From positions 102,707-166,706 of the forward strand of contig NZ_WKJG01000050.1 of the NCBI RefSeq assembly GCF_027853235.1: a stretch of 64,000 bases of DNA. Reading direction: 5' to 3'. Made by a program: the position numbers and the translations under genes. Origin of the DNA: Aliibacillus thermotolerans. Lineage in GTDB: Bacteria; Bacillota; Bacilli; Bacillales; Marinococcaceae. The notes under the pieces were generated by a model. The model was not told where the DNA came from. It made no database searches and saw only the letters and a list, made by a program, of their open reading frames with translations. Shown one piece after another: positions 36,866-45,718 of this stretch (position 1 is its first letter; each line of letters starts with the position of its first letter).

Positions 36866-36895
36866 ATGATAGCCCAGTAGATAGCATACTGTCAA
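36866..36895 (-). promoter_or_regulatory. Promoter of qcrABC
   Basis: Minus strand TTGACA (36890-36895), 18-bp spacer, TATCAT (36866-36871), about 70 nt upstream of qcrA. Confidence 0.7.
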
Positions 36896-36926
36896 TCTTT
36901 TGTATATACTTTTGCGTCGACATTTG

Positions 36927-37391
36927 TCACACTTCCTGTTGCCATTTGTTCATAAAGAGTGGGATCAAATGTTTGATTTGTTCCGTGATAACTTCTTTTT
37001 TATACGTGACATCTAAATTCTCTAGTGGAATGAGTGGCAGCCAAACAATCTCTTCATTTAATTCCTCTTCCATTTGCTTCCATTTAGAGTCGGATGTCAT
37101 CAAAAAGATATACTTCATTCCACTTTCTTTCAATGAAGCAAGCCAACGAATTAATGGTTTCGTGTGGGAAGCGATCTCTTCTTCATTTAAATAAGTAAAG
37201 GAAGGAAGTAACAACACTCTTCCTTTGAATTGTCGTTCTAATTCTGCAGTAATGATAGTCATAAATTCATTCATTGCTGCGCTTTCTTTGATGCCATCAT
37301 GAAAGTTGACCGGTATAAGTGGAAGTATCGCTGTATCAACGTATTTTCTTTCGTTTACGAAAGATAGTATGTCTTCTGTCGTCCATTTCAT
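36927..37391 (-). CDS. ypiF: YpiF family protein (DUF2487)
   Basis: About 154 residues beginning MKWTTEDILSFV; LPLIPVNF and IFLMTSDSKW fit the DUF2487/YpiF family. Its place between ypiA and qcrA agrees with B. subtilis. The start is uncertain: the ATG at 37391 has GGTGAGG close upstream and gives the family length, while an ATG at 37439 directly abuts the ypiA stop and would add 16 residues. The function is unknown. The neighbouring ypiB of B. subtilis is missing. Confidence 0.7.
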   Translation of the reverse strand: MKWTTEDILSFVNERKYVDTAILPLIPVNFHDGIKESAAMNEFMTIITAELERQFKGRVLLLPSFTYLNEEEIASHTKPLIRWLASLKESGMKYIFLMTSDSKWKQMEEELNEEIVWLPLIPLENLDVTYKKEVITEQIKHLIPLFMNKWQQEV

Positions 37392-37439
37392 ATCCTCACC
37401 GCTTTTCAACATTTTTATAACTTTTTTCCACACAATCAT

Positions 37440-38702
37440 TTACCAAAATGTTAACTCTTCCATGAGGTTTCGTAAAGGTTCATTTTCTGGCTGCAACTGA
37501 AGAGATTGTTCAAACAGTTGGAGGGCTTGTTTTCGATTTCCAATTTCAAGTAAAAATCGACCATAATCTTCAAGAAATTCCGGGTCTTGTCCATAAACGA
37601 TGTTTGCTTGCTCATATGCTTGTCGCGCTTTCTCATCCTCTTCTTGTTCTCTCCAAGCATAGGCCTCAAACCATGCGTATAATGGATCTGATTCTCCCAA
37701 TTCTTTGAGATGTGACATAAGCTCAATGATTGCCTCTTCGTCTTCTTCTTCTCTAAAAAAACGAAGTAAATAAAGAATCGCTTCACTATTTGTCGGGTTT
37801 AAAGATATCGCTTCCCACATCGTTTCGCTCACTTTATCTTTCTCCCCAAGAAGATCGTACAACATAGCTGCCTCCATAAAAAGTGTATCATTAAATTCGT
37901 CATAAGAGAGACCTTCTTTTGCAATGTTTAAAGCTTGTTCATAATTGTGTAATTGTTTATGCGCTCTCACTAAGTAAGGATAAAGAGTGACGTATTCTGG
38001 ATCCAATTCTTTTAATCTCGTGAAAGGTTCAATTGCCCGTTCATAATCATGTAATTGTAACGCCGTATAACCGTAACCAAATAAAGCGTCGAGATCTTCT
38101 CTTTCTTTTAGCCCTTTTTCATAATAATCCAAAGCCGTTTCAAATTCTCCGGTTGCACTGTAAGCTTGGGCTAGATGAAGCTTGATATTATCATGTTGAC
38201 CTACAAATCCGAGCTGTTCTGCTTTTTTAAAATAAGGAATACATTTTTTGTAATCTCCACGTTCCATATAATAATAACCCATTGCTGCTACAATGACCGG
38301 TTCTTCCGGAGCTAATGATAAGGCGTATTGCAATTTCTGTTCCGCTACTTCGTCTAAACCTTGAAGTTGATATATGTCAGCAAGGAGCAGTTGTGCTTTT
38401 AAAAAAGCCGGATCTTCTTTACGAATTTGGGAAAGTAACGAAATGGCTTCTTCCTCTTCTTCATGCTCCATTTTAATTTCCGCTTCCATCGTGATTAGTT
38501 CTCCATCAAATGGCTTTCCGCTCTTCTTCCATTTCTGAATCAATCTTTCCGCTCGGTCGGTTAAACCGAGTTCCATATAAATCTCTAAAATTTCATATTG
38601 TTCTTCGTCTGTTGCTATCTTTTCCCACTGAGTTAATTTTTCTAAACCTTCTTTTATTTGACCTGCTTGAATCAACTGAATTGCTTCTTGTTTTTTATTC
38701 AT
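37440..38702 (-). CDS. ypiA: YpiA tetratricopeptide-repeat protein
   Basis: A 420-residue protein made of about eleven TPR units (for example DPAFLKAQLLLADIYQLQGL and EPVIVAAMGYYYMERGDYKK). It is cytoplasmic and likely a protein-interaction scaffold; B. subtilis YpiA lies at the same place. The ATG at 38702 follows GGGGGGAGACG; the extension upstream in frame runs through the intergenic small-RNA region and is rejected. ypiF follows immediately. Confidence 0.85.
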   Translation of the reverse strand: MNKKQEAIQLIQAGQIKEGLEKLTQWEKIATDEEQYEILEIYMELGLTDRAERLIQKWKKSGKPFDGELITMEAEIKMEHEEEEEAISLLSQIRKEDPAFLKAQLLLADIYQLQGLDEVAEQKLQYALSLAPEEPVIVAAMGYYYMERGDYKKCIPYFKKAEQLGFVGQHDNIKLHLAQAYSATGEFETALDYYEKGLKEREDLDALFGYGYTALQLHDYERAIEPFTRLKELDPEYVTLYPYLVRAHKQLHNYEQALNIAKEGLSYDEFNDTLFMEAAMLYDLLGEKDKVSETMWEAISLNPTNSEAILYLLRFFREEEDEEAIIELMSHLKELGESDPLYAWFEAYAWREQEEDEKARQAYEQANIVYGQDPEFLEDYGRFLLEIGNRKQALQLFEQSLQLQPENEPLRNLMEELTFW

Positions 38703-38831
38703 CGTCTCCCCCCAGCTTGCGCCTAACCACTTTTTATCATCTTTCACAATTGATCCTCTAAAAAGTATAGTATAACAAATGTTCACTCCCCCCTCGAGGG
38801 CAAAGGAGTGAAAAATCGATTCATAACAAAC

Positions 38832-38868
38832 AAAAAAAGACCCGATAAGTAAACGCTTACATATCGGG
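38832..38868 (-). terminator. Intrinsic terminator with embedded cre-like sequence
   Basis: Minus strand CCCGATA ... TATCGGG followed by TCTTTTTTT. The loop region reads TGTAAGCGTTTACT, matching the CcpA cre consensus at 13 of 14 positions. It ends the putative small RNA or the tyrA read-through transcript. Confidence 0.75.
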
Positions 38869-38930
38869 CTAGCCAAGATTGCTATTTCAATGAATGAGTA
38901 TGGATAGGAGTGGAGAGAAACCATACGCTA
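38832..38930 (-). ncRNA. Candidate trans-acting small RNA (about 100 nt)
   Basis: This is the main content of the 333-bp gap between tyrA and ypiA. A promoter (38936-38963) predicts a start near 38929, and the terminator at 38832-38868 ends the RNA at roughly 95-100 nt. The 5' part folds as GTATGG / CCATAC closing a 17-nt pyrimidine loop, UUUCUCUCCACUCCUAU, whose UCUCUCC and ACUCCU segments are complementary to ribosome binding sites. There is no plausible ORF. The layout matches Firmicute small RNAs that block translation. I do not recognise a known family; an untranslated leader of ypiA is the alternative. Confidence 0.5.
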
Positions 38931-38935
38931 CTTTT

Positions 38936-38963
38936 ATTATATCGAAACCAAAGTATAAGTCAA
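38936..38963 (-). promoter_or_regulatory. Promoter of the candidate small RNA
   Basis: Minus strand TTGACT (38958-38963), 16-bp spacer, TATAAT (38936-38941). An 8-bp inverted repeat, TCAATAAC (38960-38967) and GTTATTGA (38984-38991), overlaps the -35. Confidence 0.65.
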
Positions 38964-39003
38964 TAACTTTTTTCAATTTTCACGTTATTGAAAGATTTTT
39001 GTG

Positions 39004-39036
39004 AGATGATCCCAATGAAAAGCGGGATCATCTTTT
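39004..39036 (+). terminator. Perfect hairpin at the tyrA 3' end, T-run on the plus strand
   Basis: AGATGATCCC ... GGGATCATCT, 10-bp perfect stem. T-richness follows only on the plus strand (TTTTATT), opposite to tyrA, so it would stop antisense transcription entering tyrA better than tyrA transcription itself. Confidence 0.5.
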
Positions 39037-40139
39037 TATTCTTCTAATAGATGTGTTTCATACAGCGCATTTTCTAACAACTGCTTTGCTTGTTTTCGGT
39101 CTTCATCCGTACGAAAAGAGAGCCGAAGTGCCCCCATGATATCTTCCCTCGTCTCGATGATGCGAATGTTAGTAATACTTATATTTTCTTTCCCTAAAAT
39201 ACCAGTTACGTCAGAGATCACCCCTGGATGGTCTGGAATATCGACGTATAAATCATAAAAGGAAGGCAACGCACCTTTTTTGTTCGACGGCAAACAATCC
39301 CGAAACTTTTTGGCTGTTTGAAAGTAATTATAAATATCGTTGGATTCTTCTTCTAACAACATCGTTTCCACTTTTTTCATTTCTTTTTGCCAATCCCGTA
39401 GTAAATGAAGCATCGTATCTTTATTATGTAATAAAATATCCCGCCACATTTCAGGGTTTGAAGAAGCAATTCTCGTAATATCTTTAAAGCCACCAGCGGC
39501 TAACTGGGAAACTAAATCATCTTCATTTCCGATATTTTTGACTTGATGGACGAGACTCGCTGCGACAATATGCGGAAAATGACTAATTAATCCCGCAAGC
39601 TTATCATGTTGCTTTGGGGTCATTTCAATAAAACGGGCATTCGTTCCTTTTAACCAATTTTGTAACTGAATGACTTTTGAAGCCGTTGCTTCTTCTGATG
39701 GGGTGAGAACATAGAAGGCATTTTCAAACAAGTGTGCTCTTGCAGCTTGAACACCGCTTTTATGGGAGCCTGCCATCGGATGTCCTCCAATAAAAGTAAC
39801 GTTTTTACGATGGAGAGGGGCTGCCTTTTGAAAAATTTTCGATTTCGTACTCCCTACATCCGTCACAATCGCTCCTTCTTTAAGTGGTAAATCTTGCAGT
39901 TCTTCCAATAACTGCTCGGTTTTTTTCACTGGAGCTGCGAGCACAATTAAATCTGCTTCGCGAATTCCTTCTTCAAGATTATCGGCTATTTCATCAATCA
40001 CTTGTAAAGACTGGGCTAGTTTTAATTGATTCGAATTCACATCCACCCCAACGACCGTGGCGTCATGTTCTTTTTTTATCGCAAGGGCGATGGAACCTCC
40101 AATCAGCCCTAGCCCGACGACACATATTTTTCGATTCAA
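39036..40139 (-). CDS. tyrA: Prephenate dehydrogenase with ACT domain
   Basis: A 367-residue NAD-dependent enzyme of tyrosine synthesis. VVGLGLIGGSIALAI is the nucleotide-binding loop, GGHPMAGSHKSGV carries the catalytic His, and the C-terminal ACT domain (about 290-360; VDIPDHPGVISDVTGILG) is expected to sense tyrosine. The start is the second of two TTG codons, 6 nt after GTGGGGAG; the upstream ATG at 40202 would overlap the end of hisC out of frame and add a basic tail unlike the family. It is the last gene of the aromatic supra-operon. aroA, next in B. subtilis, is absent. Confidence 0.88.
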   Translation of the reverse strand: MNRKICVVGLGLIGGSIALAIKKEHDATVVGVDVNSNQLKLAQSLQVIDEIADNLEEGIREADLIVLAAPVKKTEQLLEELQDLPLKEGAIVTDVGSTKSKIFQKAAPLHRKNVTFIGGHPMAGSHKSGVQAARAHLFENAFYVLTPSEEATASKVIQLQNWLKGTNARFIEMTPKQHDKLAGLISHFPHIVAASLVHQVKNIGNEDDLVSQLAAGGFKDITRIASSNPEMWRDILLHNKDTMLHLLRDWQKEMKKVETMLLEEESNDIYNYFQTAKKFRDCLPSNKKGALPSFYDLYVDIPDHPGVISDVTGILGKENISITNIRIIETREDIMGALRLSFRTDEDRKQAKQLLENALYETHLLEE

Positions 40140-40165
40140 CAATTTCTCCCCACTTTCTTTCCCGG

Positions 40166-41272
40166 CTATCCTTGACTGAGTGTTTTTCTTTTTTCGAGAC
40201 AATCATGGAATGCTTGTAAAAACGCATCATTTTGTTCTTTTGTTCCTGCCGTTACACGAATTGCGTGCGGGAAACCGAGCGCTTTCCCGGACCGGACGAT
40301 AAACCCTTTTTTCAATAAATCATCAAACAATACGTCTCCGTCAATACCTGTTTCTATTAAAATAAAATTCGTCTCGGTCGGTAAATAAGACAAGCCCAAC
40401 TGTTCACAAAACGCCATGATATCATCGAGAACCTGTCTATTTTTTTCTTTACATGCTTGAATAAATGCTTGATCTTCTAATGCTGCAATAGCAGCTTGAT
40501 GGGCAATAGAAGTTGTATTAAACGGAGGTCTGACAGGATCTAACGAACGAATGAAGGAAGCATTCCCAATGCCATAGCCAATTCTTAACGCTGCCAATCC
40601 GTATGCTTTGGAAAAAGTACGAAGAATCATTAAATTTGGGTATTCATCTAAGTATGGTATTGTATTCGGATAATCCGTTGCAGTGACATATTCAAGGTAC
40701 GCTTCATCGGAAACGACGAGAACGTCTTTCGGTACCCTCTCTAAAAATGACTCGAATTCTTTCGTTGTCGTATATGTTCCGGTTGGGTTATTCGGATTAC
40801 ATACCCAGACAATTTTCGTCTTTTCATCAATTTTTTCTAACATAGCTTCTAAATCATGCTTTCCTTCTTTTAAAGGAACTTCGCGAATCTCGGCTCCTTC
40901 AATGAGAGCATTATGCTTATATTGAGAAAATGTCGGTGTTGCCATCACCGTGTTTGTTTCATTACTCAACAAGGCACGACATAGCATCAATATTACTTCA
41001 TCAGACCCCGCACCAAATATCAATTGTTCTTCTCTTACTCCAACATGCTCGGCTACTTTATTCCGGATCGCAGCAGCATATCCATCTGGATAAATCTCCG
41101 GGTGAAGAAGTACTTCTTGTACTTTTTCTTTCACCTTAGGAGAGGCGCCGTATGGATTCTCGTTGGAGGCTAATTTATGCACGACAGTTAAACCGAGCTC
41201 TTCTTTTACTTCTTCGATCGGTTTGCCCGGTTGGTATGGTTCCATTCCTAACAATTGTGGTTTAATTTCCAA
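40166..41272 (-). CDS. hisC: Histidinol-phosphate / aromatic amino acid aminotransferase
   Basis: A 368-residue class II PLP aminotransferase used in histidine, tyrosine and phenylalanine synthesis. LASNENPYG, NPNNPTGTY, VSDEAYLEY and the PLP-lysine segment RTFSKAYGLAALRIGYG are all present. TTG at 41272 lies 8 nt after GAGG; the GTG at 41281 overlaps that site. It follows trpA by about 40 bp within the trp-hisC-tyrA operon, as in B. subtilis. Confidence 0.92.
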   Translation of the reverse strand: MEIKPQLLGMEPYQPGKPIEEVKEELGLTVVHKLASNENPYGASPKVKEKVQEVLLHPEIYPDGYAAAIRNKVAEHVGVREEQLIFGAGSDEVILMLCRALLSNETNTVMATPTFSQYKHNALIEGAEIREVPLKEGKHDLEAMLEKIDEKTKIVWVCNPNNPTGTYTTTKEFESFLERVPKDVLVVSDEAYLEYVTATDYPNTIPYLDEYPNLMILRTFSKAYGLAALRIGYGIGNASFIRSLDPVRPPFNTTSIAHQAAIAALEDQAFIQACKEKNRQVLDDIMAFCEQLGLSYLPTETNFILIETGIDGDVLFDDLLKKGFIVRSGKALGFPHAIRVTAGTKEQNDAFLQAFHDCLEKRKTLSQG

Positions 41273-41312
41273 GGCGACCACCTCATATTTCTTTCATATT
41301 TTATCATATATA

Positions 41313-42110
41313 TTACGACGAAATAAGAGAAGAAACAAATGCTTTTATTTGGTCCAGTTCACTTTCTCCCGCGTTTTTTCCGTAAACTTCTTCCACTTTT
41401 TTCATAATCGCACTCCCAACAATGACACCATCCGCTACCCCTTTTAAACTTTCCACATGCGCTCGTTTCGAAATGCCAAATCCCACTGCCACCGGAATGG
41501 CAGTACTTTCTTTCACACGTTTTATAAAAGTGTATGCTTCCGGTGGAAAATGATCTCTTACACCCGTGACCCCTGTACTAGAAACACAATATAGAAAACC
41601 TTCTGCCCGACTTGCAATCTCGTCAATTCTTTTGTCAGAGGTAGGAGCAACGAGAGAAATGTTTGCTAAGCCGAGAGATTTGGCTTGACTAGCAAGGGAT
41701 TCACTTTCTTCAAAAGGGAGGTCCGGAATCAACACGCCATCTGCTTTGCTTTCTCTTACTCGTTGTAAAAAAGTCTCTTCACCTAATTGTAACACAGGGT
41801 TGTAATACGTAAATATAATAACTGGTATGGTTAATCCTTTTTCTCTCATTTTCGGTACTAAATCTATTGCTTTTGATAAACTCATTCCTTGCGCGAGGGC
41901 TCTTTGTGCGGAACGTTGAATAATCGGTCCGTCCGCAAGAGGATCGGAATAAGGAACACCTAATTCAATGATGTGAGCCCCTGCCTCTTGTAACATCAGA
42001 GCAAGATCAACCGTTACTTCCGGATTCGGGTCTCCAGCTGTAATAAATGGAATAAAAAGGGGATATGGAGCGTTTTGGGCAGCTTCCAATACACGATTGT
42101 TTTCACTCAT
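41313..42110 (-). CDS. trpA: Tryptophan synthase alpha chain
   Basis: A 265-residue TIM barrel that cleaves indole-3-glycerol phosphate. Catalytic Glu and Asp are in IIELGVPYSDPLADGP (about 47-58), followed by GVLIPDLPFEES and CVSSTGVTG. The indole passes through a tunnel to TrpB. It begins 2 bp after the trpB stop, in the conserved trpB-trpA order. Confidence 0.96.
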   Translation of the reverse strand: MSENNRVLEAAQNAPYPLFIPFITAGDPNPEVTVDLALMLQEAGAHIIELGVPYSDPLADGPIIQRSAQRALAQGMSLSKAIDLVPKMREKGLTIPVIIFTYYNPVLQLGEETFLQRVRESKADGVLIPDLPFEESESLASQAKSLGLANISLVAPTSDKRIDEIASRAEGFLYCVSSTGVTGVRDHFPPEAYTFIKRVKESTAIPVAVGFGISKRAHVESLKGVADGVIVGSAIMKKVEEVYGKNAGESELDQIKAFVSSLISS

Positions 42111-42112
42111 GT

Positions 42113-43306
42113 TTACAACCTCTTTTCCAAATAATCTTTAATGGAGTGGACATCTTTATCTCCTCGTCCAGATAAAGAAACGACAATCACATTATCTTTT
42201 TCTAGCGACTTTGCTTGTTGAAAGGCGAGAGCCAGTGCATGAGCAGATTCTAAGGCAGGTAAAATCCCCTCTCTTTTCGTCAAAAGGGTGAGTGCTTCGA
42301 TTGCTTCTTCATCACTAATAGGAAGATAAGTGACTCGACCAGTATTTGCCAAATGGGCATGTTCAGGGCCAATTCCCGGATAATCCAGTCCTGCTGAAAT
42401 AGAATAAGGCTCGATGATTTGTCCATTTTCATCTTGAATCAAGTATGTTAATGATCCGTGAATGACTCCTTTTGTCCCTTTTGTGATGGTGGCAGCGTGT
42501 TTTGAAGTCGAAATCCCTTTCCCGGCAGCTTCTGCCCCATACATTTTCACATCGTCCTCAAGCATAGGATAAAACATGCCAATCGCATTGCTTCCGCCTC
42601 CAACACAGGCAACAGCGACGTCCGGCAAACGACCAAATGTTTCTTTTGCTTGCGTTTTCGTTTCTTCTCCAATGACACATTGAAAGTCGCGTACGATACG
42701 GGGATACGGATGTGGACCAACAACAGAACCAATTAAATAAAAAGTGTCTTCCACATTTGCTACCCAATAACGAATGGCTTCGTTCGTTGCGTCTTTTAAT
42801 GTTTTACTTCCGGTCGTAGCCGGAACGACTTGAGCTCCTAGCAATTCCATTCGAAAAACATTGAGTCGTTGTCGCCTCATATCTTCTTCTCCCATAAACA
42901 CGAGACATTCCAGTCCTAATTTCGCACAAATTGTTGCCGTCGCAACGCCATGTTGTCCCGCGCCTGTTTCTGCGACAATCTTCGTTTTTCCCATCCGTTT
43001 CGCAAGTAACGCTTGACCGATCGCATTGTTTAATTTATGCGCGCCAGTATGCACCAAATCTTCTCTTTTTAAATAAATGTGTGCCCCACCGAGTTCTTCT
43101 GTTATCTGTTTTGCATAAGTGAACGGTGTCGGACGACCGGCATATTCTCTTAACATATGATGATATGTGTTTAAAAAATTTTCATCTTGCATTGCCTCGT
43201 GAAAAGCCTCTTCCAACTCTTCTAGCGCAACCATTAACGTCTCAGGGACAAATTTCCCCCCGAATTCACCGAAACGACCGCGGGCATCAGGATATGCTTT
43301 ACTCAT
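42113..43306 (-). CDS. trpB: Tryptophan synthase beta chain
   Basis: A 397-residue PLP enzyme joining indole and serine. [20 protein letters not shown] carries the PLP lysine; [12 protein letters not shown] and the phosphate-binding [12 protein letters not shown] follow. The N-terminal [16 protein letters not shown] is typical of TrpB1. It overlaps trpF by 8 bp. Confidence 0.97.
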   Translation of the reverse strand: MSKAYPDARGRFGEFGGKFVPETLMVALEELEEAFHEAMQDENFLNTYHHMLREYAGRPTPFTYAKQITEELGGAHIYLKREDLVHTGAHKLNNAIGQALLAKRMGKTKIVAETGAGQHGVATATICAKLGLECLVFMGEEDMRRQRLNVFRMELLGAQVVPATTGSKTLKDATNEAIRYWVANVEDTFYLIGSVVGPHPYPRIVRDFQCVIGEETKTQAKETFGRLPDVAVACVGGGSNAIGMFYPMLEDDVKMYGAEAAGKGISTSKHAATITKGTKGVIHGSLTYLIQDENGQIIEPYSISAGLDYPGIGPEHAHLANTGRVTYLPISDEEAIEALTLLTKREGILPALESAHALALAFQQAKSLEKDNVIVVSLSGRGDKDVHSIKDYLEKRL

Positions 43307-43943
43307 GATACATCAACCTCTTTTCTAATGCGGTTAATTTTTTTTTGTTCTTTTTTCCATTTCGTTCGATTCCACTGGAAAGATCGATCCCCCAAGGATC
43401 ATACCGAAGCAAGGATGCTACATTTTCCGGGGTAATCCCCCCAGCAATAAATAACGGTACTTGATGCTTTTTCCCAAATTGAACATAGCGGGGAACGTGT
43501 TTCCAATCAAAACGCTGTCCAGTTCCACCCCATTCGCCTTTCACTTTCGCATCAACAACAAATCCATCGACATAAGGAAGATACGACTTTAATGCGCTGA
43601 AAGCATCATCGTCATGTCGGATTGCTTTCCATACTTCTTTTTTTGTCTTTTCTTTCACAAGTTGCACCATTTCCACAGATTCCGTGCCATGAAGCTGAAT
43701 GATATCGATAGGACATTGTTTCACTGCTTCTAATATGTCAGAAAGGGATGCATTCACAAAGAGAGCTGCCACCTTCTTCCCAGGCAATGGATGCCTGTCA
43801 AGCCAGGAAGCAGCTTCAAAAGGAGACACTTTTCTTTTACTTTCTGCCATGACAAAACCGACATACTCTGCCTGGGAAGATTGCACTAATTGTACATCCG
43901 CTTCTGAATGAAGACCACAAAGCTTAACGTACGGTCGTTTCAT
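43299..43943 (-). CDS. trpF: Phosphoribosylanthranilate isomerase
   Basis: A 214-residue TIM-barrel isomerase. The catalytic Cys is in KLCGL (Cys8) and the catalytic Asp in [27 protein letters not shown] and IDLSSGIE bind phosphate. It overlaps trpC by 20 bp and trpB by 8 bp, which suggests coupled translation in the trp operon. Confidence 0.95.
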   Translation of the reverse strand: MKRPYVKLCGLHSEADVQLVQSSQAEYVGFVMAESKRKVSPFEAASWLDRHPLPGKKVAALFVNASLSDILEAVKQCPIDIIQLHGTESVEMVQLVKEKTKKEVWKAIRHDDDAFSALKSYLPYVDGFVVDAKVKGEWGGTGQRFDWKHVPRYVQFGKKHQVPLFIAGGITPENVASLLRYDPWGIDLSSGIERNGKKNKKKLTALEKRLMYHE

Positions 43944-44700
43944 TCACATTCTCTCCCCGTAATGTGCGTAATGCTTTTTCTACGTTGTCTTGACGCATCA
44001 ATGATTCACCGACGAGAACGGCGTTTGCCTTCCATTCTTTTACGTATTGAATATCTTCATATGTGTAAATTCCACTTTCGCTAACAAAAACACTTTCTTT
44101 TGGAACGTAAGAACTTAGTTTTTTAGTAGTTGCCAATGTTGTTTCAAAGGTGTGTAAGTTTCGATTGTTAATGCCTAAAATAAGCGGTTTAAATTGCGCT
44201 AACACTTCCTCTAACTCTTCTTCGGAATGAAACTCAACGATTGCTTCCAACCCTAATTCATAGGCTTCTTCATATAATTCATGTAACTTGGATGTTTCTA
44301 GAGCAGCGGCGATCAATAACACGGCATCTGCACCAATCCTAACACTTTCATAGAGCTGAATCGAATCAATAATAAATTCTTTACGCAAAACGGGCAAGGC
44401 AACTTTTTGTTTAATGATCGGAATATACGTCCGATTTCCTTGAAAATATTCTTCATCGGTTAATACGGATAAAGCAGCCGCTCCTCCTTTTTCATATTGA
44501 AGAGCAATTTCCTCTGGGTCGAATGTTTTTCGAATGACCCCTTTTGAAGGGGAGGCTTTTTTTACTTCTGCTATCACTTGAACTTCATTTTCATTTGCCG
44601 TAAGCGCCTCTTTTAGAGAATATTTTTGCACCTCCACCGGTTCGGGAAGGGTGATACGTTTTATTTCCTCTCGTTTCGTCTCTAAAATTTTTTCAAGCAT
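43924..44700 (-). CDS. trpC: Indole-3-glycerol phosphate synthase
   Basis: A 258-residue TIM barrel closing the indole ring. VIAEVKKASPSKGVIR holds the catalytic Lys; VLRKEFIID, INNRNL and FVSESGI follow. The start at 44700 (MLEKILETK) follows AAAAGGTGG and overlaps the trpD stop by 8 bp. The upstream in-frame extension is within trpD and is rejected. Confidence 0.96.
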   Translation of the reverse strand: MLEKILETKREEIKRITLPEPVEVQKYSLKEALTANENEVQVIAEVKKASPSKGVIRKTFDPEEIALQYEKGGAAALSVLTDEEYFQGNRTYIPIIKQKVALPVLRKEFIIDSIQLYESVRIGADAVLLIAAALETSKLHELYEEAYELGLEAIVEFHSEEELEEVLAQFKPLILGINNRNLHTFETTLATTKKLSSYVPKESVFVSESGIYTYEDIQYVKEWKANAVLVGESLMRQDNVEKALRTLRGENVNETTVR

Positions 44701-45718
44701 GTTGTTTTTCCACCTTTTCCTTTTGAAGTCGTTGTAACTGTTGTAAAAACTGTCCTGATTGGAGTGCTTTTTCTGCTGTTCTGACTCCTTCGGCAAATGT
44801 CGTTACTTCATCAGACACATACAAACCCGCAGCTACATTTAAAAGTAAAATATCTTTCGCAGCCCCATTTACTTCTCCAGTAAAAATCGCACGAATTAAG
44901 GCGGCGCTTTCTTCTGGCGTTTTCACTTGCACATCGCTTAAGTTTGCTCTTTCAAGGCCCACATCCTCTGGGGTAATGGTATATTCACGGATGACTCCAC
45001 CGTTTAATTCAGTGATAAAAGTTTTACCGGTAATTGTCACTTCGTCCATTCCGTCTTCTCCGGTTACGAGTAAAACCCGCTTACTACCAAGACGTTTTAA
45101 CGTTTCTGCCATCTTCTTCGCATACCCTTTATCAAATACACCAATGACTTGTGCACTTGCATTTGCCGGATTTGTTAATGGACCTAATAAATTAAAAATC
45201 GTCCGAAAACCGATTTCCTTTCGAGGAGTCACTGCGTGTTTCATCGCTACGTGATACATCGGTGCAAACAAAAAGGTCATATTTTGTTGTCGTAATGATT
45301 GAATTGCTTCTTCCGGAGACGTTTGAATAGCAACCCCTAACGCATCTAATGCGTCCGCACTTCCACTGCGAGAGGACACCGAGCGATTCCCATGTTTTGC
45401 TACTTTGACTCCAAAAGAGGAAAGAGCAATCGCACTTGCCGTAGAAATATTGTACGTAGATCGATTATCTCCTCCTGTCCCACAAGTATCAATTACAAAA
45501 GATTCTTCATGAGGCAACTGAATGGCATGTTCCCGCATCGAACGCGTAAACCCTGTCATTTCGTCCACCGTTTCCCCGCGAAAACGCATAATCGTTAAAA
45601 AACTCGCAATTTGACTTTCTGTTGCATTTCCTTTCATAATTTCATCCATTGCTTGTTCTGCTTCTGTTTCTGATAATACTTTTCCGTCCATGCATTCATT
45701 TAATAACGTTTTAAACAT
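44693..45718 (-). CDS. trpD: Anthranilate phosphoribosyltransferase
   Basis: A 341-residue transferase moving phosphoribose to anthranilate. DTCGTGGDNRSTYNIST is the PRPP-binding signature, followed by KHGNRSVSSRSGSAD. The start at 45718 follows AAGAGGAGGAGAG and overlaps trpE by 8 bp. The order trpE-D-C-F-B-A is that of B. subtilis; trpG is not in the operon, also as there. Confidence 0.96.
   Translation of the reverse strand: MFKTLLNECMDGKVLSETEAEQAMDEIMKGNATESQIASFLTIMRFRGETVDEMTGFTRSMREHAIQLPHEESFVIDTCGTGGDNRSTYNISTASAIALSSFGVKVAKHGNRSVSSRSGSADALDALGVAIQTSPEEAIQSLRQQNMTFLFAPMYHVAMKHAVTPRKEIGFRTIFNLLGPLTNPANASAQVIGVFDKGYAKKMAETLKRLGSKRVLLVTGEDGMDEVTITGKTFITELNGGVIREYTITPEDVGLERANLSDVQVKTPEESAALIRAIFTGEVNGAAKDILLLNVAAGLYVSDEVTTFAEGVRTAEKALQSGQFLQQLQRLQKEKVEKQHA

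Noticed and set aside
38703..38924. N-terminal extension of ypiA to an upstream start
   Set aside because: It would translate through the promoter/terminator region of the candidate small RNA and lacks TPR similarity; ATG at 38702 has the ribosome site.
40140..40202. ATG start of tyrA at 40202
   Set aside because: It would read through the end of hisC in another frame; the TTG at 40139 has a good ribosome site and fits TyrA length.
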